NCBI RefSeq assembly: GCF_016820515.1
Contig: NZ_JADHDV010000004.1
Span: 124,001 to 188,000 of the forward strand
Length of the DNA stretch: 64,000 bases
Reading direction: 5' to 3'
Source of the DNA: Pseudoxanthomonas beigongshangi
GTDB taxonomy: Bacteria > Pseudomonadota > Gammaproteobacteria > Xanthomonadales > Xanthomonadaceae
The position numbers were made by a program, and so were the translations under genes. Position 1 is the first letter of the stretch. Every line of letters starts with the position of its first letter. The notes below the pieces were generated by a model that saw nothing but the letters and a program-made list of their open reading frames with translations, did no database searches and was not told where the DNA came from. Positions 45,813 to 54,404 of this stretch are shown here, piece by piece.

Positions 45813-46754
45813 ATGCGAATCCTGATCCTGGGCGCCGGTGGCACCGGCGGATATTTCGGCGGCCGCCTGGCGCAGTCCGGCGCCGACGTCACCTTCCTGG
45901 TCCGCGCGCCGCGCGCGGCGGATCTGGCGCGCGAGGGCCTGCGCATCCGCAGTCCGCTCGGCGACGCCGACCTGCCGGTGGCGACGGTGACCGCCGAAGC
46001 CCTGCCGGCACTGATTGCGTCGCGTCCCTTCGATCTGGTCCTGCTCAGCTGCAAGGCCTACGACCTGGACAGTTCGATCGAAGCGATCGCACCCGCGGTC
46101 GAGGCCGGCGCCGACGTACTGCCGGTGCTCAACGGCCTGCTGCACTACGCGCGGCTGGATGAGCGGTTCGGCCGCGATCACGTGGTCGGCGGCCTGTGCT
46201 TCATCAGCGCCACCAAGGGACCGCAGGGCGAAATCCTGCATCTGGGCAAGCCCGCTTCGGTCACCTTTGGAGAACGCGATGGCGCCGCGCCGCGCGCGCG
46301 CCTGTCGGCCTTCGCCGAGGCCTGCGCGCAGGCCGGCGTCGATCACCTGCTGTCGCCGGACATCGCCCGCGAACAGTGGATCAAGTACAGCTTCCTCACC
46401 GCGCTGGCCGCCGGTACCTGCCTGATGCGCGCGCCAATCGGGCGGATCGTGGCGGGCGAGGGCGGCGAGGCGTTCATGACCGCGCTGTACGCCGAATGCA
46501 TCGCGGTGGCCGCGGCATCCGGACAACCGATTCCGCAGGCTGCGCAGGACACCGCGCTGGCGACGCTGCGGCAATCGGGGTCGGACATCAAGGCCTCGAT
46601 GCTGCGCGACCTGGAAGCCGGCCAGCGCGTGGAGGGCCGGCAGATCGTCGGCGACATGGTGCATCGCGCGCAGGGCTTCGGACTGCCGGCGTCCCTGCTG
46701 TCCACCGCCTGGTGCCATCTGCAGGCCTACGAGGCGTCGCTGCCGGCACGTTGA
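45813..46754 (+). CDS. panE: 2-Dehydropantoate 2-reductase
   Basis: A 313-residue NADPH enzyme that makes pantoate for vitamin B5 and coenzyme A. The Rossmann motif is MRILILGAGGTGGYFGGRLAQSG. NGLLHYARLDERFG and the catalytic lysine region REQWIKYSFLTALAAGTCLMRAPIG are typical, although many ApbA/PanE-family members work on other keto acids. The start at 45813 has AGGGAG nine bases upstream and is preferred to the ATG six codons earlier. It follows the ABC permease by 43 bases. Confidence 0.85.
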   Translation: MRILILGAGGTGGYFGGRLAQSGADVTFLVRAPRAADLAREGLRIRSPLGDADLPVATVTAEALPALIASRPFDLVLLSCKAYDLDSSIEAIAPAVEAGADVLPVLNGLLHYARLDERFGRDHVVGGLCFISATKGPQGEILHLGKPASVTFGERDGAAPRARLSAFAEACAQAGVDHLLSPDIAREQWIKYSFLTALAAGTCLMRAPIGRIVAGEGGEAFMTALYAECIAVAAASGQPIPQAAQDTALATLRQSGSDIKASMLRDLEAGQRVEGRQIVGDMVHRAQGFGLPASLLSTAWCHLQAYEASLPAR

Positions 46755-46863
46755 TCGCGCGGAGCGGAGAATCGGCGCCATTCGGAATGCTCCGATGGCC
46801 GCCGGCGATCGCCGTTCGTACGGTGGGGACACCGCCATGAACCCTCCCGGAGTCCTTCAACTG

Positions 46864-47292
46864 ATGCATACACGCCATCTGCGACGCCTTTTGCCGCTGT
46901 CCGCGAGCCTGCTGCTGTTGACTGGCTGTTTCCCGCATGGGCAGCAGATCGTCCCGGCAATCGAAGGAATGCTGGTGCGAGGGCAGGTTCCCGTTGCGGG
47001 TGCGCGGATCCACGTGTTGCCGAGCATGTTCAAGGCCGACTGCGGACCCTCCCGGTATACGGCAGTCACCGACGCGACGGGCCGGTTCACGATCCGCGGC
47101 GCCAGCGAGATCGGGATGATGTTGCCGATGGGCGATCGCATCAACACGTGGGGCGTCTGCATCGAGGACGACGGACGCTGGGTCGAAGGATTCAAGGAAG
47201 GCGACATCGGATGGCCGCCCCGCCGTATCGACATGCACTGCGATCTGGCGCGGGTGCGGGACGTTTGCGAATGGAAGGCGCGGGATCGCTAG
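46864..47292 (+). CDS. Lipoprotein of unknown function
   Basis: A 142-residue protein with a lipoprotein signal (RLLPLSASLLLLTGCFPHG, cysteine 22). The mature part reads IEGMLVRGQVPVAGARIHVLPSMFKADCGPSRYTAVTDATGRFTIRGASEI, a carboxypeptidase-regulatory-like beta sandwich, then several cysteines that could form disulphides. The ATG at 46864 places the signal peptide at the start; an ATG nine codons upstream is possible. No operon partner is clear. Confidence 0.7.
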   Translation: MHTRHLRRLLPLSASLLLLTGCFPHGQQIVPAIEGMLVRGQVPVAGARIHVLPSMFKADCGPSRYTAVTDATGRFTIRGASEIGMMLPMGDRINTWGVCIEDDGRWVEGFKEGDIGWPPRRIDMHCDLARVRDVCEWKARDR

Positions 47293-47319
47293 AGAAGAGT
47301 CGCCTCCGCATCCACGGAT

Positions 47320-49242
47320 TCACTGGCACCGGTAACGGCGTGCGTCGCGCCGGCATTGCGCCGGCAGGCCATGCTTGTCCCAGTACGCGGCGATGCCGCT
47401 GCGGTGCAGGTAGTCCTGGAACGCCGGATCCTCGCGCAGATACGCCAGGTCGCGGGTCCACAGCAGCAGATCCCAGGATGAATACGAACGCCTTCGCACC
47501 TGATCCAGCCCGTCGATCACGGCGGCGGTGTCGCGTTGCGGATCCAGCACGCTGAGGAAGTTCATCAACCCGGTGCGCTGTTCGAACTCCTTCATCGCGA
47601 TGCGCGTCCGCGGCCAGGCGGAAGGATCCACCACGGCCCGGCTGGCCAGCAGGTAGGACTGGCGAAGCAGCGGGCCATACTGCCGGCTGCTGGTGTCCTC
47701 GGGTCCGCCGATGCCGGCGGCGATCACCGGCAAGGCCGCGTGATCGCCGCGCCACACCGCGTTGAACCAGCGGCCATAGCGCCCGAAGCGGCCGGCGCGC
47801 TGCAATTCGACCAGGGCCTCGCGGTGCCGGCCCAGGGTGTCGAGGATGCGGCCATGACCGAAATGCCAGCCCTGGTTGAGCGGATCGCGGCGGGCGCCGC
47901 GCCGCATCACCTGCTCGGCCTGGTCCAGGTAGCCCAGCGACGCCAGCGCCATGGCGTACTGGAACTGCGCGCGCATCTCGCTGGGCGCCAGGTCGGTGGC
48001 ATGGCGGTACAGCGAGAGGCATAGCTCCCATTGGTTGCCGCGACAGGCGGCGCTGGCCTGCACCAGGTAGGGCTCGGGCAAGGCGGGATCCAGACGCTGC
48101 GCCAATGCGGCGTGGTGCGCCGCATCCTGGCGCAGCTCGATGGCCAGTTCCGGCCGCAGGTAGGCGCGCCCGTCCAGCGCCGCGGCGAGGGCGGCGTGCG
48201 AAGGCGCGTGCCGGGGTTGTTCGGCGACCAGTTGGCGCAGGCGCGTTTCGGCCAGCTCGACCCGCTCGGGCGGTACCGGTGGCGGCGCACGCAGCAAGGC
48301 CTGCACCGCCAGGTAGCGACGGTAGAAATCCGCGTCGCCGCCGCGCGTTGCCGCGGCCGGATGTGCCAGCCCCAGGTTGAGCGCGAGTGCGCCGGCGACG
48401 GCCTGGGCGATGTCGCGTTCAAGCGCCAGCACGTCGGCCACGTCGCGATCGTAGTCCTGGGTCCACAAGGTGCGTCCGGTCGCCGCATCCACCAGCCGCA
48501 GGTGCACCCGCAGGCGCTCCCCGGCTTGGCGGGCGCTGCCTTCGAGCGCATGGCTGACGCCGAGCCGGCGGACCAGCCGCGACAGGTCGGCGCCGTCGGC
48601 CGTGGCCAGGCGGGTCGAATCGCGTGCGATCACACGCAGCCCCCGGATGCGCGAGAGCGTGCTGATCAGCTCCTCGCTGAGGCCGAAGGCGATGTCGCGA
48701 TCTCCTTCGCCCACCGCGACCAGCGGCATCACGATCAGGGTGCGCGGCTCGGCCCGGGCCGATGCCGGCGCCGTGTCGTAAGCACGCGGGACGAATACCG
48801 CGGCGGCCAGCAACAGCAGGCCCAGCAAGGAGGCGATGGCCCAGGCCGGCGCACGCGGAGGGCCTGGGTGCGCCGTGGCGACCAAAGGATCGGTTGCGGG
48901 AGCGGAGGCCGCACCGGGCGGTGCCGGTTCCTCGTTGAAGCGGTAGCCGATGCCGTGCAGGGTGTGCAGCCGGCGCGGATGATGGGCGTCCTCGCCCAGC
49001 GCCTGTCGCAGCAGGGTGATCACCCGGTTGAGCACGCCCGGGGTGACGTGGCGGTGGCCCCACACCGCGTCGAGGATCTCGTCGCGGCTGAACGCGCGGC
49101 CCGGTTCCGACGCCAGCAGCGCCAGCACGTCGAACGCCTTGGGCTCCAGCGGACGCACTTCGCCGTCGCGCAGCAACTGGCGTCCGGCTAGGTCGATGAC
49201 CACGCCGTCGAGCACGATGCGGGCGGAAGCGGATGACGGCAT
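47320..49242 (-). CDS. CadC-like membrane regulator with TPR domain
   Basis: A 640-residue protein. The N-terminal winged helix of the OmpR type (LLRDGEVRPLEPKAFDVLALLASEPGRAFSRDEILDAVWGHRHVTPGVLNRVITLLRQALGED) is followed by one membrane helix (WAIASLLGLLLLAAAVFVP, about residue 145), a TolB-like N-terminal domain (TLIVMPLVAVGEGDRDIAFGLSEELISTLSRI) and TPR repeats to the end. This is the one-component sensor design of CadC: the periplasmic part senses and the cytoplasmic part binds DNA. The start at 49242 was chosen over an ATG 13 codons earlier with a poor leader. Target genes are not known. Confidence 0.85.
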   Translation of the reverse strand: MPSSASARIVLDGVVIDLAGRQLLRDGEVRPLEPKAFDVLALLASEPGRAFSRDEILDAVWGHRHVTPGVLNRVITLLRQALGEDAHHPRRLHTLHGIGYRFNEEPAPPGAASAPATDPLVATAHPGPPRAPAWAIASLLGLLLLAAAVFVPRAYDTAPASARAEPRTLIVMPLVAVGEGDRDIAFGLSEELISTLSRIRGLRVIARDSTRLATADGADLSRLVRRLGVSHALEGSARQAGERLRVHLRLVDAATGRTLWTQDYDRDVADVLALERDIAQAVAGALALNLGLAHPAAATRGGDADFYRRYLAVQALLRAPPPVPPERVELAETRLRQLVAEQPRHAPSHAALAAALDGRAYLRPELAIELRQDAAHHAALAQRLDPALPEPYLVQASAACRGNQWELCLSLYRHATDLAPSEMRAQFQYAMALASLGYLDQAEQVMRRGARRDPLNQGWHFGHGRILDTLGRHREALVELQRAGRFGRYGRWFNAVWRGDHAALPVIAAGIGGPEDTSSRQYGPLLRQSYLLASRAVVDPSAWPRTRIAMKEFEQRTGLMNFLSVLDPQRDTAAVIDGLDQVRRRSYSSWDLLLWTRDLAYLREDPAFQDYLHRSGIAAYWDKHGLPAQCRRDARRYRCQ

Positions 49243-49430
49243 GGCGATCGGCGCAGGAAGGTTCCGGCGGAACACGTACATCCTAGGGATACGCGGAAGC
49301 GCGGCCGTGCCGGCCTAAGCATTTCCCAAGCTTCCCAAGCCGTCCATCGGGGTTTCCCGCCAGCCTCCTCAAGACCCGGACGCGGCGGCGGCGCGAGGCT
49401 GGCGACCCGGCCATCGAAGGAACAAACCCC

Positions 49431-49739
49431 ATGAACGCCATTCCCGCCACCGTGCTGTCCGCCCTGCTGCTGGCAGCGGTCCCGTCGCCGCCCGCCCGTG
49501 CCGGCGCCGCGACGCCGCCGACCGACCTGCGGGTGGATTGCGCGCAACCACGCCTGCCGTCCCAGTACGAGACCGGTCGCTGGCTGGGCCAGCCCAACGC
49601 CGGCCAGGCCTATGCCTCGCGCCAGCGGCTGATGGCCGAGATCCAGCGCGCCTGCCGGAAGCCCGGCATCCGCACGGTCGTGTTGCAGTTTCCGCGTCCG
49701 GCCGATGCGCCGGAGCGTGGGTTGGCCGGACGACCCTAG
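49431..49739 (+). CDS. Small exported protein of unknown function
   Basis: A 102-residue protein with a signal peptide (LSALLLAAVPSPPARAGA, cut near residue 25). The mature part has DLRVDCAQPRLPSQYETGRWLGQPNAGQAYASRQRLMAEIQRACRKPGIRTVVLQFP, with a cysteine pair that could form a disulphide. I do not recognise the family. It is divergent from the CadC-like gene and could be its target, which is inferred from the position. It ends seven bases before the convergent tatD stop. Confidence 0.6.
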   Translation: MNAIPATVLSALLLAAVPSPPARAGAATPPTDLRVDCAQPRLPSQYETGRWLGQPNAGQAYASRQRLMAEIQRACRKPGIRTVVLQFPRPADAPERGLAGRP

Positions 49740-49746
49740 GTACCTG

Positions 49747-50553
49747 CTAGGTACCCGGTTCGCGCGACGGCAGGCGGAAGAACGCGCGCGCGGTCGCGGT
49801 GGTCGCGGCGGCGGTGGCCTCCACCGATTCGCCGCGATCACGTGCCAGCTCGTCGACGATGTGGGCCAGGTACATCGGCTCGTTGCGGCGATGCGAGGGC
49901 TGCGGCCGGACGGTGCGGGGCAGCAGATAGGGCGAGTCGGTCTCGATCATCAGCCGTTCGGCGGGGATGTGCCGGACCAGTTCGCGCAGGTGCTGGCCGC
50001 GGCGTTCGTCGCACAACCAGCCGGTGATGCCGATGTGCCAGTCCTGGTCCAGGTAGTCGAACAATTCCTCGCGGTTGCCGGTGAAGCAGTGCACCACCGC
50101 CGGGCCCAGCCGGCCGTCGAAGTTCTTCATCATCGCCACGAAGTCCGCATGCGCGTCGCGCTGGTGCAGGAACAGCGGCTTGCCGTTCTCCGCCGCGATC
50201 TGCAGCTGGCGCTCGAAGGCGCGCCGCTGCGCCGGCCGTGGCGAGAAATCACGGAAGTAGTCCAGCCCGCATTCGCCCACCGCGACCACTTCCGGATGCG
50301 CGTGCAGCGCGCGCATCTCGGCGTCGCACTCGTCGGTGTACTCGACCGCGTGATGCGGATGCACGCCGGCGGTGGCGAACAGTTCACCCGGATGCGCCTG
50401 GGCCAGCGCGAGCGCCTGCGGCGAATGCTCGCGGCTGGCGCCGGTCACCACCATCTGCACCACGCCGTGCGCGCGGGCGCGTTGCATCACCGCGTCGAAA
50501 TCGTGGCCGAAGCTTTCGTGGGTCAGGTTGGCGCCGATGTCGATCAGGTGCAT
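49747..50553 (-). CDS. tatD: TatD-family metal-dependent deoxyribonuclease
   Basis: A 268-residue TIM-barrel hydrolase. Metal ligands are seen in IDIGANLTHE, the histidines of TAGVHPHHA, the glutamate of AVGECGLDYFRD, FLHQRDAH, and MIETDSPYLLPRT. These are all typical of TatD, a 3' to 5' exonuclease that takes part in repair of oxidised DNA and quality control. The start at 50553 gives MHLIDIGANL. It is divergent from hrpB by 74 bases. Confidence 0.9.
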   Translation of the reverse strand: MHLIDIGANLTHESFGHDFDAVMQRARAHGVVQMVVTGASREHSPQALALAQAHPGELFATAGVHPHHAVEYTDECDAEMRALHAHPEVVAVGECGLDYFRDFSPRPAQRRAFERQLQIAAENGKPLFLHQRDAHADFVAMMKNFDGRLGPAVVHCFTGNREELFDYLDQDWHIGITGWLCDERRGQHLRELVRHIPAERLMIETDSPYLLPRTVRPQPSHRRNEPMYLAHIVDELARDRGESVEATAAATTATARAFFRLPSREPGT

Positions 50554-50627
50554 GGAGCGGAAGTCGTGGAGCGGAGGGCGCGCCATTGTAGTCGGCCCGG
50601 CGCGCGGAGCCGGTATCCTAGCGGGCC

Positions 50628-53123
50628 ATGCCGTCGCCCGTGCCGTCACCGGAATTCCCCATCACCCCGCTGCTGCCGGAGATCCGGCGGAGCCTGTCGG
50701 CGCATCCGCGGCTGGTGCTGGAAGCGCCGCCCGGCGCGGGCAAGACCACCCAGGTGCCGCTGGCGCTGCTCGACGAGCCGTGGGTGCAGGGGCGCCGCAT
50801 CCTGATGCTGGAACCGCGCCGGGTGGCCGCGCGCGCGGCCGCCGGCTTCATGGCGAAGCAGCGCGGCGAGGCGGTCGGCGAAACCGTCGGCTACCGCATC
50901 CGCTTCGAGAACAAGGTGTCGGCGCGCACCCGCATCGAGGTCGTCACCGAGGGCATCCTGACCCGGATGATCCAGGACGATCCGATGCTTGAATCGGTCG
51001 CGGCGATCCTGTTCGACGAATTCCACGAACGCCATCTGTCGGCCGATCTCGGCCTGGCGCTGGCGCTCGATGTGCAGGCGCAGCTGCGCGAGGACCTGCG
51101 CATCGTGGCGATGTCGGCCACCCTGGATGGCGAACGCCTGGCGCGTTTCCTCGATGCCCCGCGCCTGGCCAGCGAAGGGCGGAGCTTCCCGGTGACGGTG
51201 GCGCATTTCCCCGCGCGCCGCGACGAACCCGCCGAGGTGCAGGCGCGCCGCGCGATCGAGCAGGCGCTGGCGTCGCATCCGGGCGACGTGCTGGTGTTCC
51301 TGCCCGGCCAGCGCGAAATCGCGCGGCTGCAATCGCTGCTCGATGGCTTGCCGCGCGATGTCGCGGTGCTGCCGCTGCACGGCGAGCTGCCCGTGGAGCG
51401 CCAGGCCGAAGTGCTGCAACCGGATCCGCACGGCCATCGCCGGGTGGTGCTGGCGACCAACGTGGCCGAATCCTCGGTGACCCTGCCGGGCGTGCGCGTG
51501 GTGATCGACGCCGGGCTGGCGCGCGAGCCGCGCTACGATCCCAACAGCGGTTTCGCGCGACTGGAAGTCGTTGCCATCTCGCAGGCTTCCGCCGACCAGC
51601 GCGCCGGTCGCGCCGGTCGCGTCGCCGAAGGATGGGCATACCGGTTGTGGCCGCAATCGCAGCGGCTGGAACCACAGCGCCGCCCGGAAATCGCCCAGGT
51701 CGAACTGGCCGCGCTGGCGCTGGAACTGGCGGCGTGGGGCAGCGACCAACTCCGCTTCGTGGATCCGCCGCCGGCCGGCGCCCTCGGCGCGGCGCGCGAG
51801 TTGTTGCAGCGGCTGGGCGCGCTCGGCGACAGCGGCGGCGTCACCGCGCTGGGCCAGCGGATGCTGGCGCTGGGCACGCATCCCAGGCTGGCGGCGATGC
51901 TGCTATCGGCGCCGGCGGGTGCGACCCGCGCATTGGCCTGCGATCTGGCGGCGCTGATCGAAGCGCGGGATCCGCTGCGTGGCGGCGGTGATGCCCTGGC
52001 CGCGCGTTGGCGCGCGCTGGCGGCATTCCGCCAGGGCAGGGCGCCGGCGGACGCGCATCGTTCCGCGCTCGCCGCCATCGACGCGGCGTCCAAGCAGTGG
52101 CGTCGGCGCCTGCGCGAAGACGCGCCGCCGCCATCGACCGTCGAGGCGCACCTGCTGGGTGATCGCCTGAGCCATGCCTATCCCGATCGCATCGGCTACC
52201 AGCATCCGCAGGACCCGCGCCGCTATGCGCTGGCGAACGGACGCATGGCGCGCCTGTTCGACGACAGCGCGCTGTTCGGCGAACCCTGGATTGTCGCCAG
52301 CGAACTGCGTTACGAAGCCAAGGACGCATTGATCCAGCGCGGTGCGCCGGTCGATGAAGGGTTTCTGCGCGCCGAGTTTCCGGACCGCTTCGTCACCGCG
52401 GACGCGCTGCGCTGGGATGCCGGCAAGCGCGCGCTGAGCGCGCAGCGCGAAACCCGCTTCGATCGCATCGTGCTGGAAGCGCGTTCAACCGGCCGTGTCG
52501 ATCCCGCATTGGCGGCGCAAGCGCTCACCGACGCGGTGCGCGAACTGGGCATCGATGCCTTGCCATGGACCGAATCACTGGGCCAATGGCGCGAACGCGT
52601 GCGCTGCCTGCGCGAATGGATGCCCGAGCTTGGCCTGCCGGATTTGTCCGACGAGGCCCTGCTGGCGGATCTGGATCGCTGGCTGCGGCCCGCCTTCGCC
52701 GGCAAGAGCCGGCTGGATGCGCTCGGCGAATCCGAACTGGCCGAGGCGCTCAAGTCGCCGCTGGACTGGTCGCTGCGCCAGCGTGTCGATGCGCTCGCCC
52801 CGACCCGCATCATCGTGCCGTCGGGCATGGAACGGCGCATCGAATACGCGCACGGGCAACCGCCGGTGCTGGCGGTGAAGCTGCAGGAACTGTTCGGCCT
52901 GGCCGAAACGCCGCGTATCGCCGACGGTCGCGTCCCGCTGACCCTGCACCTGCTTTCGCCGGGCGGACGCCCCTTGCAGGTGACCCAGGACCTGCGCGGC
53001 TTCTGGGAACGCACCTACCCGGAAGTGAAGAAGGAAATGAAGGGCCGCTACCCCAAGCACCCCTGGCCCGACGATCCCTGGACCGCCCAGGCCACCCACC
53101 GCGCCAAGCCGCGCGGGACCTGA
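50628..53123 (+). CDS. hrpB: ATP-dependent helicase HrpB
   Basis: An 831-residue DEAH-box helicase. Motif I is LEAPPGAGKTTQVPLALLD, motif II is LFDEFHERHLSADL (DEFH variant typical of HrpB), motif III MSATLDGERLARFL, and motif VI VAISQASADQRAGRAGRVAEG. The C-terminal HrpB domain is present to the end (FWERTYPEVKKEMKGRYPKHPWPDDPW). HrpB is a large RNA-helicase-like protein; in Xanthomonas relatives it has been connected with adhesion and pilus mRNA, but this is not shown here. Confidence 0.93.
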   Translation: MPSPVPSPEFPITPLLPEIRRSLSAHPRLVLEAPPGAGKTTQVPLALLDEPWVQGRRILMLEPRRVAARAAAGFMAKQRGEAVGETVGYRIRFENKVSARTRIEVVTEGILTRMIQDDPMLESVAAILFDEFHERHLSADLGLALALDVQAQLREDLRIVAMSATLDGERLARFLDAPRLASEGRSFPVTVAHFPARRDEPAEVQARRAIEQALASHPGDVLVFLPGQREIARLQSLLDGLPRDVAVLPLHGELPVERQAEVLQPDPHGHRRVVLATNVAESSVTLPGVRVVIDAGLAREPRYDPNSGFARLEVVAISQASADQRAGRAGRVAEGWAYRLWPQSQRLEPQRRPEIAQVELAALALELAAWGSDQLRFVDPPPAGALGAARELLQRLGALGDSGGVTALGQRMLALGTHPRLAAMLLSAPAGATRALACDLAALIEARDPLRGGGDALAARWRALAAFRQGRAPADAHRSALAAIDAASKQWRRRLREDAPPPSTVEAHLLGDRLSHAYPDRIGYQHPQDPRRYALANGRMARLFDDSALFGEPWIVASELRYEAKDALIQRGAPVDEGFLRAEFPDRFVTADALRWDAGKRALSAQRETRFDRIVLEARSTGRVDPALAAQALTDAVRELGIDALPWTESLGQWRERVRCLREWMPELGLPDLSDEALLADLDRWLRPAFAGKSRLDALGESELAEALKSPLDWSLRQRVDALAPTRIIVPSGMERRIEYAHGQPPVLAVKLQELFGLAETPRIADGRVPLTLHLLSPGGRPLQVTQDLRGFWERTYPEVKKEMKGRYPKHPWPDDPWTAQATHRAKPRGT

Positions 53124-53142
53124 GATCAGGTTTCTTCCCTTG

Positions 53143-53209
53143 TGGGAGCGACGTCAGTCGCGATGGACGCCTGCGGGAAAGCCCCTTCGCGACTGACGTC
53201 GCTCCCACA
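53143..53209. repeat. REP pair after hrpB
   Basis: GTGGGAGCGACGTCAGTCGCG and its inverse, about 23 bases apart, 19 bases after the hrpB stop. The arms are identical. The rest of the gap before the next gene (53210-53329) shows no other element. Confidence 0.85.
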
Positions 53210-53329
53210 GGGCCACAAGAACGGGGCCGCAGCCGTTCAGCCAACGGTCGGCGCGGGCGTGGTCCGCTAACGGGCCGTGAACATCCCCCGATGGACACTG
53301 GACCCGTCATCTCCCACAGGACAACGACG

Positions 53330-53692
53330 ATGAGCAAGCTCACCATCATTACCGACCGCGCATTGGAGCTGGTCAGCCAGGCCGGCAGCAACCTCAAGCA
53401 GGCGATGCCGAAGAACGCCGACAAGCTGCTGCAGACCGGCGTGGTGCTGGGCGCGGCGAAGACCGGCGCCAAGACCGCGGGCAAGTTCATCCGCCGCAAC
53501 CCGGTGGTGGCCGTCGCCGCGGCCGCCGGCATTGGCCTGCTGGCCTATGCGGCCTACCGCAAGCGCAAGCGCGACGCCGCCGACGCGCCGATCGAAGGCA
53601 AGTCGCGTCGCATCGAAGCGCGCAAGGTCAACGGCACCGGCCGCGCCGGCCGCCGCGCCGCGGCCTCCCGCTCCACCTCGCCCAACCCCTGA
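53330..53692 (+). CDS. Small protein with one hydrophobic helix
   Basis: A 120-residue protein with a helical N-terminus (IITDRALELVSQAGSNLKQAMPKNADKLLQTGVVLGAAK), one membrane-length stretch (PVVAVAAAAGIGLLAYAAYR, about residues 60-80) and a very basic C-terminus (KRKRDAADAPIEGKSRRIEARK). It resembles small YqjD/ElaB-like or DUF883-like helical proteins but is not assigned. AGGA is 11 bases before the ATG. It is bounded by REP pairs on both sides. Confidence 0.6.
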   Translation: MSKLTIITDRALELVSQAGSNLKQAMPKNADKLLQTGVVLGAAKTGAKTAGKFIRRNPVVAVAAAAGIGLLAYAAYRKRKRDAADAPIEGKSRRIEARKVNGTGRAGRRAAASRSTSPNP

Positions 53693-53693
53693 C

Positions 53694-53766
53694 GTAGAGC
53701 GGAGCTTGCTCCGCTTCATATGGCATTTCCGTCCCGATGACCCAAGCCGGGCAAGCCCGGCTCTAC
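53694..53766. repeat. REP pair, AGCGGAGC family (copy 2)
   Basis: GTAG plus AGCGGAGC-TT-GCTCCGCT on the left, and on the right the inverse of GTAG plus AGCCGGGCTTGCCCGGC. It starts one base after the stop of the small protein gene. It lies in tandem with the next REP pair. Confidence 0.85.
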
Positions 53767-53774
53767 ACAAAGCT

Positions 53775-53849
53775 GTAGAGCGGAGCTTGCTCCGCTGCGC
53801 GCGGTGTTTCCTTCCCGATGACCCCCAAGCCGGGCAAGCTCGGCTCTAC
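53775..53849. repeat. REP pair, AGCGGAGC family (copy 3)
   Basis: Same left unit as copy 2; the right unit is the inverse of GTAG plus AGCCGAGCTTGCCCGGC. The right GTAG (minus strand, 53849-53846) contains the TAG stop of the pseudouridine synthase gene. Copies 2 and 3 form a tandem array of four REP units. Confidence 0.85.
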
Positions 53850-54388
53850 GTGCGGATTTCCCGCCATTGGCCGGGAGCGAGCTCGCCCAGGGAGACTTCA
53901 CCCATCGCCACGCGCACCAGTCGCAGGGTCGGCAAGCCGACGGCGGCGGTCATCCGCCGCACCTGCCGGTTGCGGCCTTCGGTGATGCGCACTTCCAGCC
54001 AGGCGTCCGGTACGGTCTTGCGGAAGCGCACCGGCGGATCGCGCGGCCACAGCACCGGCGGCGGATCCAGCCGGCGCACCTCCGCCGGCCGGGTCGGTCC
54101 ATCGCTCAACACCACCCCGCGCCGCAACGCGTCCAGCTGCGCCTCGTCCGGCGCGCCTTCCACCTGCACCCGGTAGGTCTTGGCCTGCTTGTGGCGGGGA
54201 TCCGTCAGGCGATGCGCCAGTCCGCCGTCGTCGGTCAGCAACAGCAAGCCTTCGCTGTCGTGGTCCAGGCGGCCGGCCGCGTATACCCGCGGCGGCAGGC
54301 CGAATTCCGCCAGCGTCCGCCGGGGCGGAACGCTGCGGTCGGTGAACTGGCACAGCACGTTGAAGGGTTTGTTGAACGCGATCAGCAC
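53846..54388 (-). CDS. 23S rRNA pseudouridine synthase, RluE-like
   Basis: A 180-residue enzyme of the RsuA/RluB/RluE group, without an S4 domain. The catalytic aspartate is in VYAAGRLDHDSEGLLLLTDDGGLAHRL near residue 42. It also shows KTYRVQVEGAP and ITEGRNRQVRRMTAAVGLPTLRLVRVAMG. Short length and N-terminus (MLIAFNKPFNVLCQFTD) match RluE, which modifies U2457 of 23S rRNA in E. coli. The stop codon TAG is supplied by a REP element, so the last residues (GQWREIRT) may differ from relatives. Confidence 0.88.
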   Translation of the reverse strand: MLIAFNKPFNVLCQFTDRSVPPRRTLAEFGLPPRVYAAGRLDHDSEGLLLLTDDGGLAHRLTDPRHKQAKTYRVQVEGAPDEAQLDALRRGVVLSDGPTRPAEVRRLDPPPVLWPRDPPVRFRKTVPDAWLEVRITEGRNRQVRRMTAAVGLPTLRLVRVAMGEVSLGELAPGQWREIRT

Positions 54389-54404
54389 GGAACAACCGCT
54401 TGAA

